Source of the DNA: Norana najaformis
Taxonomy: Eukaryota > Annelida > Clitellata > Crassiclitellata > Hormogastridae
Length of the DNA stretch: 64,000 nt
Reading direction: 5' to 3'
Assembly (NCBI GenBank): GCA_964023275.1
Contig: OZ029916.1
Span: forward strand, 13,942,607-14,006,606
Made by a program: the position numbers and the translations under genes. Shown in pieces: positions 46,641 through 58,190 of this stretch. Numbering within the stretch: position 1 is the first letter of the stretch; each line of letters starts with the position of its first letter. The notes under the pieces were generated by a model. That model searched no databases, was not told the origin of the DNA, and saw nothing but the letters and a program-made list of their open reading frames with translations.

Positions 46641-47330
46641 AAACTGCAGCCGCACACTTCCCACGTCATTTCAGTTACACTCCATTGCCTTTGCACTATC
46701 AACCGACTACAGGAATAATTCAGGAAAATCGCTAGTAAAAACGTAACGGCACTAACTAAATTCTGTCACGCACCATTGATCCGTGTCAATTTCCGTCAGA
46801 CCAAGCATCACAACATAGAGCACTGCAAAGTCTCCATTAACGCCGTGAGACGCGTTTTCTGCTGATGCGCCGGGGAGCACAATTCGAATATTCGAATCAG
46901 TTGGTGTTATGTTTGGGTCCCTTGAGGAAATATCTTCTAGTTTGCATTAAGATAGGCCCATAGTAAATTAGATCTTTACCTTCGAACAGGAAGGGGCCCA
47001 CACAAGTTTTGGCTCTGTGACGCCAATGCAGGAGCATGCTCACAACTTTTTGGGTTACGGATAAATCTACCTATGCCACTGAACAAAATATCAATACTAT
47101 AAAAAAAACTACAGTGATATTACGTCACAAATTAATTTTACCCACATTAGGTCTGTACTTGGCTGAGATTGCCTCACAGAACTTTTAAACACTCCCCGGG
47201 CCACTGCCTTCGAAGGGCGCCAAATGAAGTAGGCTCCTCATTTAATTTATGTATGTTATCTGTATAATGTAGGCCCTATAGGCCTATTTATAGTTGCTGT
47301 TTAACGACGGTGTGTCATAATGAAGACCGT

Positions 47331-47600
47331 AATCGAAATCTCGAGATTTTTACAGCACAGAGCAAATGCCAAGTCGTGGAAGCCAACTTATTCGTAGGCG
47401 CTCAGTCAAAACAAAATCGATAGGCAGAAAGGGTTCGGTTACAGGTCCAGTTCTAGAAGTCATGCTGGCAGACAGTCGGACGGCTACGATAAAAGGTGTT
47501 TGAAACTGCAGCGGGAAGATATAAGAAATAAGGGAAAGAAATAAGGTGAAGAGGAAGAATAAGGATAAGGCTTTTGGAATTCCAACGAAGATAACTGATG
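47331..47600 (-). mobile_element. L2-like LINE 3' UTR (GATTAC-tail family)
   Basis: The minus strand ends in GCTGTAAAAATCTCGAGATTTCGATTACGG, preceded by the family words GATTTTGTTTTGACTGAGCGCC. No coding sequence remains. Confidence 0.75.
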
Positions 47601-47629
47601 TCTCCATGAGCCTTTATTAAGGCACTCGA

Positions 47630-47890
47630 TGCGCCGTTAAATATGGAGGAGAGGTTGATGAGTGTTTTCAGATTGTAATAGGAGTGTGTCAGGGAATTCT
47701 TTTGTCATTTATGATTTTTGCCTTGGTTGTGGATTGGGTAATGGCGACAGCGAAGGAAGCCAGTAGCACCGAACGGAAATGGATAGACGTTGATAGGTCA
47801 AGAGACCTGGACTTTGCGGATGATGTCCTGTTGGACAGCACTAGGAAAGGCATGAAAGAGTTGGGCAAGACTGAGCTTCTCGAGTTCTAA
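47630..47890 (+). mobile_element. LINE reverse transcriptase fragment (FADD box)
   Basis: The frame has VCQGILLSFMIFALVVDWVM in the place of VRQGCxLSPxLFxLVIDWVM, then RDLDFADDVLLDSTRKGMKE, where FADD is the catalytic box. A stop follows soon after. It is a different LINE group from the L2-like copies. Confidence 0.8.
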
Positions 47891-48964
47891 GATAATCATC
47901 GCGAAACTAACTTAATTGGCTTCGTCTTAGGGTTTTGCCTTAAGCCGGTTAACTGACTCTTTTGCAGTTTGCTCGCTTATCCATAACCTTGTCCAAAATG
48001 TCAGAAACAATTTCGATAACTATCATAATTATTCGCATGTAGCATTTTAAACAAATTAGATGGTCTAACCATTGCTCTGCATCTTTTATATATTTCTGCA
48101 TTGGCTAGGAGAAATAAATACAAATTGGTATTATGAACCTACAAGGTGTGTTATCGCCTTTTAATTTTCTCATATAGTCGAACATGAATGTGTATTTATT
48201 GCTACTAAAATATGATGAAATTGTCGGTTTTGTTTATTTAAGGCAATTCACGTCAATGATTCTTAATTCGTGTGAAATTTAGAAAAGCTTGTTTTGAAAT
48301 AAAGGGCCTCCTAAAAGGAAATATATGAGAGCCACCAAACCAAGTTTGCCGCAAGCTTATATAATTTGTTATGTCACTCTCGACCTTTAGACCCGCTCAT
48401 GATCCTGGTCTCTAGGAATTGGAAACATGGTTCCTGATCGGTGACTCTTCACTTCTCGTACTCGATGCCTGGCCTGTTTTATTTCGATGGGTTCTGCTTC
48501 GAACCTCTCTGGAGAGCTTATGACGCTTCCTCAGACCTTCTAGTCGTTAAGGGCTTCGCGCGATCGCTGTCCGAGAGCTTCTCAAGTTTAGACCAGGCGG
48601 TAGACCCCCGGTGATAACAGTCGCCTACGCCGCTGTGTCCGAGTTAGTGATAATATCAACCAAAAAGACTACAATTAAACTGATTATATATACTTATCCA
48701 GTGTTAAAAATCGCTTTGCGATGTTGCCAAGAAGTGTGTTTTGTAAATGGACTCACTGAACAGGCACATTGGATTTCTCTGCTCTTTGTTAACAGTTAGA
48801 AGACTTTAATTTTACTTGAAGAAGATTTCATGCATGAACAGCTTAACTAAGCAACTTCATTTAATGGTCGAATTGTAAGCCTATTAGCTTAGCATATCAT
48901 CGCACGTTAACATAGGCATCCTGCGCCTGTTAACTAAATTATCATGTTATACACTAGTAGCATA
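47891..48964. other. Unassigned sequence
   Basis: No gene recognised. Words near 48,530-48,600 (TTAAGGGCTTCGCGCGATCGCTGTCCGAG) resemble the hairpin repeat at 49,085-49,120, so a further degenerate copy may be present. Confidence 0.4.
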
Positions 48965-49125
48965 AACATATAGTCCAAATGTGCTTAACTGCATATTAAA
49001 TGCTTAAAAAATAAGTTGGCTTCCGGGGCTCCGCCCCAGACCCCGCTAAAGGAACTTATCACGCTCTCCCAGACCTCTGTATATCGTTAGAGGTTTCGCG
49101 CCTTCGGCGCTTGCTGTCCCAGGCT
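48965..49125. repeat. Dispersed repeat with GC-rich hairpins, copy 2
   Basis: It contains CTTCCGGGGCTCCGCCCC and GCGCCTTCGGCGC, both able to form hairpins, in the same order as the AT-rich lead-in shared with 8,113-8,190. Confidence 0.65.
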
Positions 49126-49586
49126 TCCTCTGAATTCAGCCGGATAGACCTACTGGACCTCTGGCTAACAAAATCGCCTTCGCCGCTGGTTACGTTCCGT
49201 TGTGTGTAGAAGTAGGTCCTACTTGAAGTGTTCGAGTTCATTTTCGAAACAGGCCTTCCAAATATAGCCTAGGTCTTTAAAAGGGAGATTTTCGGCATCA
49301 CTTTCTGCATGGGTAACTGGTTGAGTTGCATTAATAGCCATGAACAGGATCAGAGATCAGATATTCGCTAGCTGGTGGGTTGTCGTTGTGCTCGTGGCCT
49401 ATTTGTGTTGGTCGCTTTCGTTCCGCCTACAGATGACAGTTGGCGAAAGTCGGTCGCGGTAATTGTAGCCTACGGGTGATGTTGAGGAAGACGTCGAAGG
49501 AGCTCTGCGCTGCTGGTTAAGTGCAGGCAGTGGCCTTGATATCTGTCAAGCGAAACCAGTTCTCCTGTGGACCAGTATATGTGAAA

Positions 49587-49874
49587 ATGGAAGCATTGAA
49601 ATCTCGGGATGAAATTGTGGACATTTTACCCTTTGTGAGAGGGCATGACGAAGAAAGACGACGCCATGTTCGATTCCCAGGTGCTGGCGTTATTCTGGCT
49701 TTCGTTATGACGTTCTTTTGCGCAGCTTGTCTGACCTTCACGTTGCGCAGCGCCGCTCAGTTTTCCGATCTGCGGGAGCGCGTGGAGAGACTGGAAAACA
49801 ACGCCAAGTGGAGCAGTGGAGAAGGCCTTCATCAGCTGTCGTCTGCCCACTTGGAGGACGACGACTTAGACGAC
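49587..49874 (+). CDS. Exon 1 of a type II membrane protein gene
   Basis: The ATG at 49,587 opens 96 codons that end in phase 0 at a strong donor (GACGAC/GTAAGT). It encodes a cytosolic head with a basic cluster (EERRRHVRF), a single hydrophobic anchor at about residues 33-52 (AGVILAFVMTFFCAACLTFT), an amphipathic stretch (FSDLRERVERLENN) and an acidic end (LEDDDLDD). The lack of a cleavable signal and the order basic head-anchor-coil fit a type II protein. With the furin-type exon at 54,406 this suggests an ectodysplasin/TNF-like ligand or a transmembrane collagen. No C-terminal domain is in the window, so identity is unproven. If the donor is not used the frame stops at 50,018. Confidence 0.6.
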
Positions 49875-51610
49875 GTAAGTCGATCTGCGTCTCTCATGGT
49901 ACAACGACCAATACGCGCCATGGTGCGTCGTCGCAGTCGTTTGGCGGCTTGCCATTCCGTTAGCGACATCAGCAGCATTTCAGTTTGCTCTCCACAGCGC
50001 GGGATCGTTTACACGTGAAACAGTAGAATTGTCGATGTTTTTACAGTTTTCAAAAATTCTTGTTTGGGGTTAAGGCAAAGGCTGTTCAATCCATTGTGAT
50101 GATGAAAGCAAATTGAATAATTATCAGTACTGGGGACACGGTTGGAGGTTGCTTATGCTTAAGCAGCAATACCATTCAGTCTGCAGACCATGCGGCTAAA
50201 GACTGTTTGTTGGTGAAAGAGGCCTGTAATAAATGAGCGATTGTTACAAATTATTTTGCATCAGGAAGTAAAATAGGCAAAGTCTATAAAGTAAATAAGT
50301 CACATTTATTTTCTACAAAAGCAGTTAGTACTGTTAACATAAAAATATAAAAATGTAGGTTCTTTTTTAAAAATGTAGGTTCTTTTTTCAAGCTTTGCAT
50401 TATAAGCAGTTAAGCACTCTGCAGTAGGCCTACTCGGTCTTAGACAAGAGAATTTAGTGACACACAGTATGGTTCTATGGCGTTTTGGGAAAACTGGTGA
50501 AAATTGAAAATTGTTTCAGCATAGAGTATTAAAAACTACTTTTCCCATATCCTTCATTCAGATAACACTCAGTAAGAGCAGTGTTGTACTTGATAGGGTG
50601 TTGGGTTTGCCTTCTCTAAGCACAAAAGTCGTTCCACCCATCCATGACTTGTGAGGTCTGATGGGAAGTGCACAGATGGTGCAACCTTCATACATTAGCA
50701 GGCGGTCAGAAATCTCACCTAGGATCTGACTGTTGTGGACACATTGGCTAAATCTTACTGACCTCCCACCATATGCACTGCAGTAGTGACAGCCGAAATG
50801 GCAGCCCTAAAAAAGGTAGGCAAGCAGAGAAGCTGCTGGCCTCTTACCAGTTTCCTCTTTGACTGTTGAAATGCTTGACCTGTTCAGTCACCAGGGGTTA
50901 GAATTCATGACTGGCCCATTTGACCAGAGTTTCTGGATGACCAAGGAGACTTCTTTCTTCCAATATCTTGCAACAATGTTCCAATGGTTTAAAGCAGTTG
51001 CATTCCAGGCCATGTTCAAGGAGCTGGACATCTGTGAAGATTAGCTATTCCAGACCTGCACTCATCCCTTAGACATTTTTGATAAAATAGGCTGACAGAT
51101 CAGTTAGGATTTTCAGTGAAAAATTTGTCGAGGATGGTCCAGTGCACAAGAAAGCATGATGTATCAGGTAAATGCATTGTGAGACTAAAGGGAGAATCCA
51201 GGGTAAAATCCAACCATGCATACCATTTGATTTTTTGGCATGCCATTGAGCATTGAGTTGGCCCCAAACTCTCGTTAGGATGAGGGTTGCCTACTAACTG
51301 GTAATTGACTGAAAAATAACTGGTCAGCAACTAAAACAGGTCATATAAAATTCAGGGAAACTAAAAAAGTTTTAAGAATTTGAGGAATTAATAAAAAAAT
51401 TTAGAAAAATTCTGGTAAAGTTGGAAAGAAAATCTGGGAAACAATTTCTAGGACAGAAAATGGTCATAAAATATCCTACTGACTAAGAAAGTTCATGCAA
51501 ATTTTCACAATATAATCACCAATTTCTAATGAGCATAAAGAAGTCATCAAACATTTTTGTTTGAAGGTTATGTATGGCCTTGCTTACTCTGTGTAAACTT
51601 CTGAATCTAC
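49875..51610. other. Intron 1 of the plus-strand gene, unassigned part
   Basis: No gene or clear element. A duplicated AAAAATGTAGGTTCTTTTTT word lies at 50,350-50,390, and TAGGCCTA lies at 50,425. Confidence 0.4.
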
Positions 51611-51613
51611 CAG

Positions 51614-51634
51614 TTAAGTAAGTAAGTAAGTAAG
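51614..51634. repeat. (GTAA)n microsatellite
   Basis: Five TAAG units. Confidence 0.85.
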
Positions 51635-51639
51635 ACATT

Positions 51640-52300
51640 TGCTAGCATGCCATGTGTCCACTGGCTGAGTGAGGAATCGTAGGCGTAAGGCTGGCTGGTG
51701 TGGTTACCCATAGGCTACATAGCTCAGCAAACTCATCTTCAGAATACGTTGGAATTCCCTTAACATGTTCTGGGGCTGCACTGACTGTCAAGGCCCACCC
51801 AAAAATGAGCATCATGAATGTAATTCTGTACAAATCCTTAAGCTAGTGCAGTGTCTCTTGCATATCTGATGTGATGACTTCATCACCATTTATCATAACA
51901 TACAAGGCATCAGTTGATGTTCCCTTCACACGTAGTAGGATCAGCAAGAAATAACCCAGCTGAACAGATATGAGCATGATTGGCTTACACCTGATTTGTG
52001 AAGTTGTTGGCTTGTGCCAGAAAGAAAGAATTCAGTCTTAGAAGAATCAGAAGCATTTTATTACTAGTTATCCAAGACTGAAATTTGTGGGAAACAGAAG
52101 CTAGTAGTTGGAAGCAGGATTAGATGTGGAACTGTCAGTTGAAAGGTATAAATGAACTATCATGAGCATACATGAGGAGCTCCTCCAGTGAGTGGTGAGC
52201 CAAGTGGAGTATAGTGCAAACAGTAGCAGGCCCAGTACACAACCTGAATGCGTTGTACCAGGGCTGGGAAGGGCATGCTGCAACTCTCTTCAATTTGTAA
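51640..52300 (-). mobile_element. LINE RT fragment
   Basis: On the minus strand GCVLGLLLFALYSTWL matches the QGSVLGPLLFxLYTxPL box and MLMIVHLYLS the shifted YADD region. Downstream words (VKGTSTDALYVMINGDEVIT) fit a decayed RT C-terminal part. Confidence 0.6.
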
Positions 52301-52682
52301 TTAGTATGTGCTTAGCCAGGATTTCAGATAGAGTTGAATTTAGTTGGACAGGCATGACCACAGAGGGGAGGAAAGGATGTCAGCTTTGAAGGTGAAAGCA
52401 ATGAACATATTCCAAGGGCAGTTACTGATGAAATTCCACTGATGATGATCCAATGCAGTACAGAGTGTCTACTGTCTGATGAACCATATGTGCCAAATTT
52501 AGATGTGAGCGTGCACATTGGGCATAACCCCCTCCCTTTGTGCACATTTGCATGAATGGGAGGCACCACCCTATTTACAGACATCCTAAGTGGACAACCC
52601 CTATTTAGTTGAATGAACTGTATATAAATCGACAGTCAATATGACCTCAGGCATGCACAGAAGATCAGAACCTTGGCAGATG

Positions 52683-53010
52683 CATGAAGGCGGAATTGCA
52701 GTAATGTAATGTAATGTAACAAACACTTATATAGCGCTCTTCAAGTACCTCTCAAAAGTGCTGATGACACAGCTATCCCACTGATCTAAACAAGTGCGTT
52801 TTCAAGTTAACAGAGAATGAACATTGAGTTAAACTAAGTGGAAAAGTACGAATGTTTAAAGGGAGACTGTTCCAGAACAAGGGACCAAAGCAGGAGAAGG
52901 CACGTTGAGCACGCAACGACGTGCGGTAACGTGGAATCAGCATATCTCCACGAGCAGCAGAACGCAGCAACCGGCCACCAGGTCGACCAATAGTCCAAGC
53001 AGTAGTCAAA
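52683..53010 (-). mobile_element. CR1/L2-like LINE C-terminus and 3' end
   Basis: On the minus strand: RLLRSAARGDMLIPRYRTSL, FSCFGPLFWNSLPLNIRTF, NLKTHLFRSVG and a stop. It ends in GCGCTATATAAGTGTTTGTTACATTACATTACATTAC, a TTACA tail. About 78 codons are open. Confidence 0.85.
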
Positions 53011-53339
53011 GTATGTTAGGATGAAGGAATGAATGAGGGGTACTGCAGCATATAATGATAAATTTCAGCACAACTGAATGAAGCTTTCCCAGCACAAGGT
53101 TACAAGCACCAACTGACATTCAAGGCTCGTAGTAAGACACACTGCATCCCAGCTATTCCATGTGTCACCTGGTTTATTGTGCAAGGGCACAGCTGGATGA
53201 ATGGAGGGGGGTTATCTAAATGGTTCAGTCTGCAGACTTGGCATTTACTAGGTGATCGGATGGCTCCTCTGTTTATTTGTGGTGCAGATGGATGATATTA
53301 TGGAGCCTACAGTCTGTTGTGGCATTTTGGGTACCTCCC

Positions 53340-54030
53340 TTTGAGGGGAGATCTTTATGAACCTGGATTATGCAGATGTCACCTTGCTTGCAGAAATGCT
53401 GGAGGTGCCCTGAGGCACTGAAGGAAATTAAGGAAGAGACCAAGATCTTCAGTCTGGAATGGACTTTGGCAAGATGAAGATCCAAACCACTGTGATCTAC
53501 ACACCAGGGCATATTTAAATGATCTTGAGGTATGTAGCAGAGCTAGTAGATGCCGTTTACTTACCTCAGAAGCCAGAAAAATGTCCATTGGTGCCAACAG
53601 TTGGGAGTTCAAGTGATGCGTCAAAATTGCCAGGTCGTGCATCATATCTATGAACAAACACATGTGGCGCTCAAGCATTCAGCTTAACAGCTGAAACTTC
53701 ATAGGCTGATTGTCTTACATGTCCTGCTCTCTGGCTGTGCAGCATGGGCAATCATGGAGGTCCTGAATAAGAAGCTAGACTGCTTTGGATGTGTGTTGCC
53801 TCAGGAAGACCTTGTGGAATTAACTGGACCATGTGAGTGACCAGAAGATTAGGAAGAGATCAGTAATCGTCACAGTCTGTGCCACATTCCAAAAGTGCGC
53901 ATCTTCAGGCATGTTGCAAGAGCTCCAAGGGAAGAGGACCATTGGAGAGCCTTTTAGTTGACGATGAACAAGTCCCCAATTGGGTGGAAATGACCTTGAG
54001 TTTGACCTAAATCCTCATGGTGTAGGATCT
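53340..54030 (+). mobile_element. LINE fragment, RT end and C-terminal region
   Basis: Across plus frames: a DYADVTLLAE remnant of the YADD box, MDFGKMKIQTT, RLIVLHVLLSGCAAW, LNKKLDCFGCVCLRKTLW then LDHVSDQKIRKRS. This is the order found after the RT in many Ingi/RTE-like LINEs. Several frameshifts. Confidence 0.65.
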
Positions 54031-54084
54031 TGGAGAAGGTCATAAGGGAGGAGCTTGTGGCTGGCTACCATGATATGGATTTCA

Positions 54085-54125
54085 TTGGGCGCTGAAGAAA
54101 TCTTGGGATTATAATTACGGTTGGA
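54085..54125 (+). mobile_element. GATTAC-family LINE 3' terminus
   Basis: GGGCGCTGAAGAAATCTTGGGATTATAATTACGG is the last piece of the abundant L2-like family; nothing of its coding part remains. Confidence 0.65.
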
Positions 54126-54405
54126 GGAGAGCCTAGGACAGAATGGCGTTGCATCTTATCGTTAACATGGCTATGCTCAGAGGAGTTTGCCACTTGAAGA
54201 TTGTTGTTATCATGTTTGTGCTTATTCTGACAGAACCTCACAACCCTTGAACAACTCATTTGAGAGTTTCTTTAAATGAATGTAAACATGTTACTTTTAG
54301 CTTACTTTTGTCTGGAGTAAGGCTGTTAAATAATATCTGTGTAGGTCTGTATTTATGTGTAAGACGATAAGAAATTGTATGGACTGTAATTTTTATGAAA
54401 TTCAG

Positions 54406-54516
54406 GAAACTGAAAACAGCTTTGAGAAGTTTGATGATGAAACAATCATGAGGATTGATCATGAATACGGTCATCGTCAGAAAAGGCAAGCAAATGACAA
54501 GAAAAAGAGATCAAAA
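54406..54516 (+). CDS. Candidate exon 2: furin-site exon
   Basis: The acceptor is TTTTATGAAATTCAG/GAAACT and the donor is TCAAAA/GTGAGC. It encodes 37 residues in phase 0-0, compatible with exon 1 (49,587-49,874). The peptide contains FEKFDDETIMRI then HRQKRQANDKKKRSK. RQKR is a furin-type (RxKR) site and the KKKR cluster may be a second. Release of an ectodomain is therefore plausible. The next exon is not visible; no Gly-X-Y run or TNF motif was found up to 64,000. Confidence 0.5.
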
Positions 54517-54644
54517 GTGAGCACTTTGTTCAGTATTCTGATACATGGACTAAGCCTATATGAACTGTATGTTAGAGAAATTCAACGTGCTTCATTGCCT
54601 AACTATACATTGAGGTAATGGATTAATTTTATATTGTATTTGTA

Positions 54645-55660
54645 ATTAGCAACTTTTATAGCGCCAGTGTCTAAATACACAATGCATCAACCGTTGGTGC
54701 ACCAAATTTAACCTCAGTCAGGTCCGCACCCATGAGTCAGTCCACTGAGGCAGAGCAACAGCCTATGAAGAATAAGCCAGTGGAAAACGTAATTCTTGTG
54801 ACTGAAATGACACAATGAACAGGCGCAAGAAGAGCATTCAAAAATTCAGGTCCAGCAGCCACAAAAGCTTGTAACCAAGAACAGTTCTAGTCTTAGCTGC
54901 CACTGGAGAAAGGCAGTCAAATAACCTGGGTGATTTATGATAGATCTGGGGAATGAGGACTGATTTTTAGTATTGTAGTTGGCCAGAGTTTAATGTTTTA
55001 TAAACTATAAACCCCAATTTGAAAGAAATCTTTTGCTCAACTGGAAGCCAGTGCAAAGATTTCAGTACAGGGATTATATGTTCATATTTTGACATATCAG
55101 TTACAGCTCTAGTTTAATGGTTCTTTTCTCTGCAGTTTCTGCCTGTTTGCTTTGTAATCAAGGCAACTGAAGGCCAATGTGTTTGCCAAATATATCCTAA
55201 AAGACATGGGGATATCGTGCCTAATTCTGCTTATGTCACAAATGCACATATATGACAACTTACAAATGCCATTTACATAGTCAGTAGAGGCACAGTAGAA
55301 TAAAAAATGCCCAAGTTATGAGCAGCATTAACCCACTCAACAAGTGAGTCACCCAGTTTAAAGATTGAAGCCATTCAATCTTCTTAAGTTGCTGTGGTGT
55401 GCCCAGAAGTGGAAATTCAGTTTTTGACAGGTTAAAGAGGAGTTTATTAGCCACCATTTAGTACTGCACCTTCTCAAAGGCAGCAGACAACAGCTGCAAA
55501 GATATAGTGATAAGATAGGCTGTCAAAAGAAATGCAAATTTGAGTATCATCATCATAGAAATCATACCACACTGAATGATTGTCAGGCATTGTACCTAAT
55601 GGTGTGGTATATAATATAAACAAAAGCAGACCTAGCACAGAACCCACCTTGAAACATTGT
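54645..55660 (-). mobile_element. CR1/L2-like LINE, RT to 3' end
   Basis: On the minus strand: [33 protein letters not shown] (YADD box as YDDD), AKTRTVLGYKLLW near 54,890 and the 3' end GTGTATTTAGACACTGGCGCTATAAAAGTTGC. Multiple stops. Confidence 0.8.
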
Positions 55661-55724
55661 TTGGTGTTGTGGCTTGTTTCCTGCAGTGGCTGCATTTGTT
55701 TCTGCAGATGCCTTTTCCTTAGTG

Positions 55725-55850
55725 AAAATGTTTGAGACATCTGAGGCACTTTCCGCTTGGATGTCGTCTAACCTTCTCCGGCTTAATCCCTCTAAAACCC
55801 AACTGATCTGGCTTGGTAGCCGGTGGCCACTCCAAAAGACAGAGGAGAGG
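55725..55850 (+). mobile_element. LINE RT fragment
   Basis: The plus frame reads LSAWMSSNLLRLNPSKTQLI then WLGSR, the LxxWMxxNxLxLNPxKTxxxxxG box of CR1/L2 RT. It runs opposite to the neighbour at 54,645-55,660. Confidence 0.75.
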
Positions 55851-56764
55851 TTTAATATTGGCCAGAGCTTACTGTTGCCACTGTTTCAGGAAAGACTGCA
55901 AAAACCTTGATAAATGTTGACCATGGAAGAAGATGGCAGTGATCGTAATCTAGCAAAATGATGCTGAACCAGAACTGAGAACAACCTTAAAGGTGGTGAA
56001 GGTCACATTAAATTTTACTTGCTTTGCCCACAGAACTTCCCACTGGAACATATATTGATCTAACTGCCTCCCTAGTGAGGGGTGAGAATGTCATAGTCAT
56101 AGCATTTTCCTTGCATGATGTGAACAGGACCTTTAAAGTGTGACATTGGAGGTTGATAGGTGCCATGCCTGAACCGTAATGACGATGTCAAGATCCTGAG
56201 TGCTGGTTGCATTGTACATTTTGCCTATTGATTTGTACCAACAAAAGAAGGAATGGATTTGTCAGATGCTTGATGATGCAGTCTTTGTTGCTGTGACAGC
56301 AGACTACTTACTGGTCCTCTGTGGCTTACGGTAGATACAATGGTTGTTAGGAGTGACTGGCTACCTGGCTGACAAAAACTGGGATTTTAAGTCATCTGCG
56401 CTTGTGTTATACTTCAGTGAAAAGGGTGTGGAAAATTTATGACAAAATAACAACAGTTGGGATGGAGAGATGCAAGAAATGTGATGGTTGCAGTTGCTAC
56501 CTTTTCAGCACATAGTCTGCAGCTCTCTGTGAATACGGCAGTCATCAAGTCTGGTGTTGAAGGTGTACTTGCAAAAGTATTGCAAAGTTGCCACTTTGAA
56601 TGCAGCCGTGCAGATTGAGTTGAATCCAAACAACTTCAACTTTGTCAGAAAACAGAAACACTTCAGCTCTATGTTTACTTCGGAAGAACTGGGAAACATC
56701 CCTGAGCCCAACAAAACATTTGTAGGCAGTAATGGGAAGGGATTGTCTCAGATACTGCTAACTG
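55851..56764. other. Unassigned sequence
   Basis: No gene or element recognised. Confidence 0.4.
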
Positions 56765-57540
56765 TTTACTGAGGAAAATATGGTGGAACAGCCCAGAAAG
56801 GTTAGAAAAACTGACAAAAGTCCAGGTATAGATGAATTACATCCAAAATTTTTACACGACTTGAGAGAAGAAGTTGGAGAGGCATTAGCACATATCTTCA
56901 ATTCATCAATGCCGACTGGAAATGTACCATAGGAATGGAGAGATGCACTCAGAGTGCCATAGTTTAAAAAGAGTAATAGAATTGTAATTGTAATTTGAGA
57001 TTTATAAAGCGCCTCTTAGAGGATGAACTCAACAGAGGTGCTTCTGATCCGAAAAAGTAAAATCACTCTTAAACAGTACAGTCTTCAGGCACCTGCAGAA
57101 CATTGAGAGGGGAGAGAAAGGAGCTCAAGTCACAGTTCTTGAGGGAGACGATTCCAGCAAGTGGGCCAACGTAGGAAGTGAATAAAGTAACTACAGACCA
57201 GTCAGTTTAACTAGTATTGTGTGCAGTTATGAAGAGAATTATGAAGGATAACGCAGTGGATCATTTGTACTAGTATAATGTTACAAAGGGCAGCCAGTTT
57301 GGACTTACAAGAGGTCGCTCATATATGACAAATGTTCAAGTTCTTTGAGGAAGTTTATGAAAGGATAAGATGAAGGTAAACCTGTGGATGTAGTTTACCT
57401 AGATTTTGTCAGAGCATTTGACAAAATACCGCATGTAAGGCTGGCCAAAAAATTGCAAGCATGTGGGATTACAGTGCAGGTACTAATGTGGATTCAGAGC
57501 TGGTTATCAGGTAGAAGGCAAAAAGTGGGCATAAGAGACT
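56765..57540 (+). mobile_element. CR1-type LINE RT, interrupted by a nested insertion
   Basis: Plus strand: KVRKTDKSPGIDELHPKFLH, LAHIFNSSMPTGNVP, WRDALRVP, FKKSNRI, then a 197-bp insert, then NYRPVSLTSIVCS, GKPVDVVYLDFVRAFDKIPH, VRLAKKLQACGI and WIQSWLSGRRQKVGI. These are classic CR1 RT landmarks in order. Decayed by stops. Confidence 0.88.
56983..57179 (-). mobile_element. Short LINE 3' fragment nested in the CR1 RT
   Basis: On the minus strand: WPTCWNRLPQEL, then GAGGCGCTTTATAAATCTCAAATTACAATTACAA. GAAT flanks both sides (56,979-56,982 and 57,180-57,183) and may be a target duplication. Removing it rejoins FKKSNRI to TNYRPVSLTS. Confidence 0.8.
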
Positions 57541-57603
57541 AATGTACTAGCTGGACAAGTGTGCTAGCCTCTTCATGCAAAGAATCTGCAGGCTAGTTTG
57601 GCA

Positions 57604-57945
57604 CTGTATCCATTATGGGTAAAACCTCCATCCTACTTAACCCCTTTTTGTATTCCGGTTTCCTCGTTGCCTGCCCATGCCTCCCTTCGCTCAGCTACCC
57701 GTGGTCTCTTGGTAGTCCCTCGCGTCCGCACTACAACTGCACAGTCCAGGAGCTTTGCCTTTGTTGGCCCTTCCAGCTGGAACTGCCTTCCTCTTGAACT
57801 GCGGCTTCAGTTACTTAGTCTCTCTCCTACCCAGTCTCGCAAATGCCTAAAATCCTTTTTGTTTGTTCAAGTAGGGAGCGCCACTGTTTCCTCAGTGGCG
57901 CTTTATAAATGTTCGTTTACAATTTACAATTTGCTGTGCTTTTGT
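57604..57945 (+). mobile_element. CR1/L2-like LINE C-terminus and 3' end
   Basis: The plus frame is open for about 105 codons: SLRSATRGLLVVPRVRTTTA, SFAFVGPSSWNCLPLELRL, KCLKSFLFVQVGSATVS, then GTGGCGCTTTATAAATGTTCGTTTACAATTTACAATTTG. It has the same 3' end type as the nested fragment at 56,983-57,179. Confidence 0.85.
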
Positions 57946-57957
57946 ATCAGGGGCCCT

Positions 57958-58190
57958 ACATCATTCCATGCCTCCTTTCCTCCCTGTCTCCCTCTCTATC
58001 TTTGCCCTATCTTCTCCATTCCATTCCTATCTTCCTGCCTCTCTCTCTGTCTCTTCTTTTCCTTACCTGCCTTCCTTCCTCCCTACCTTCCTCTCTCTCC
58101 TCTACCTCCCTTCCTACCTTTCTTCCTCCCTTCCCTCTCTGCCTTTCCATCTCCTCCCTCCCTTCTTTGCTCCTTGCCTTCGTTTCCATA
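57958..58190 (+). repeat. Polypyrimidine (CCTT/CTCT) tract
   Basis: Over 230 bp of almost pure C/T on the plus strand, in CCTTCCCTCT-type words. The open frames across it are low-complexity and not considered genes. Confidence 0.9.

Noticed and set aside
57958..58190. Open frames of 60-200 codons rich in Ser, Leu and Pro, and their minus-strand partners rich in Glu, Arg and Gly
   Set aside because: They are translations of a polypyrimidine tract and show no domain.
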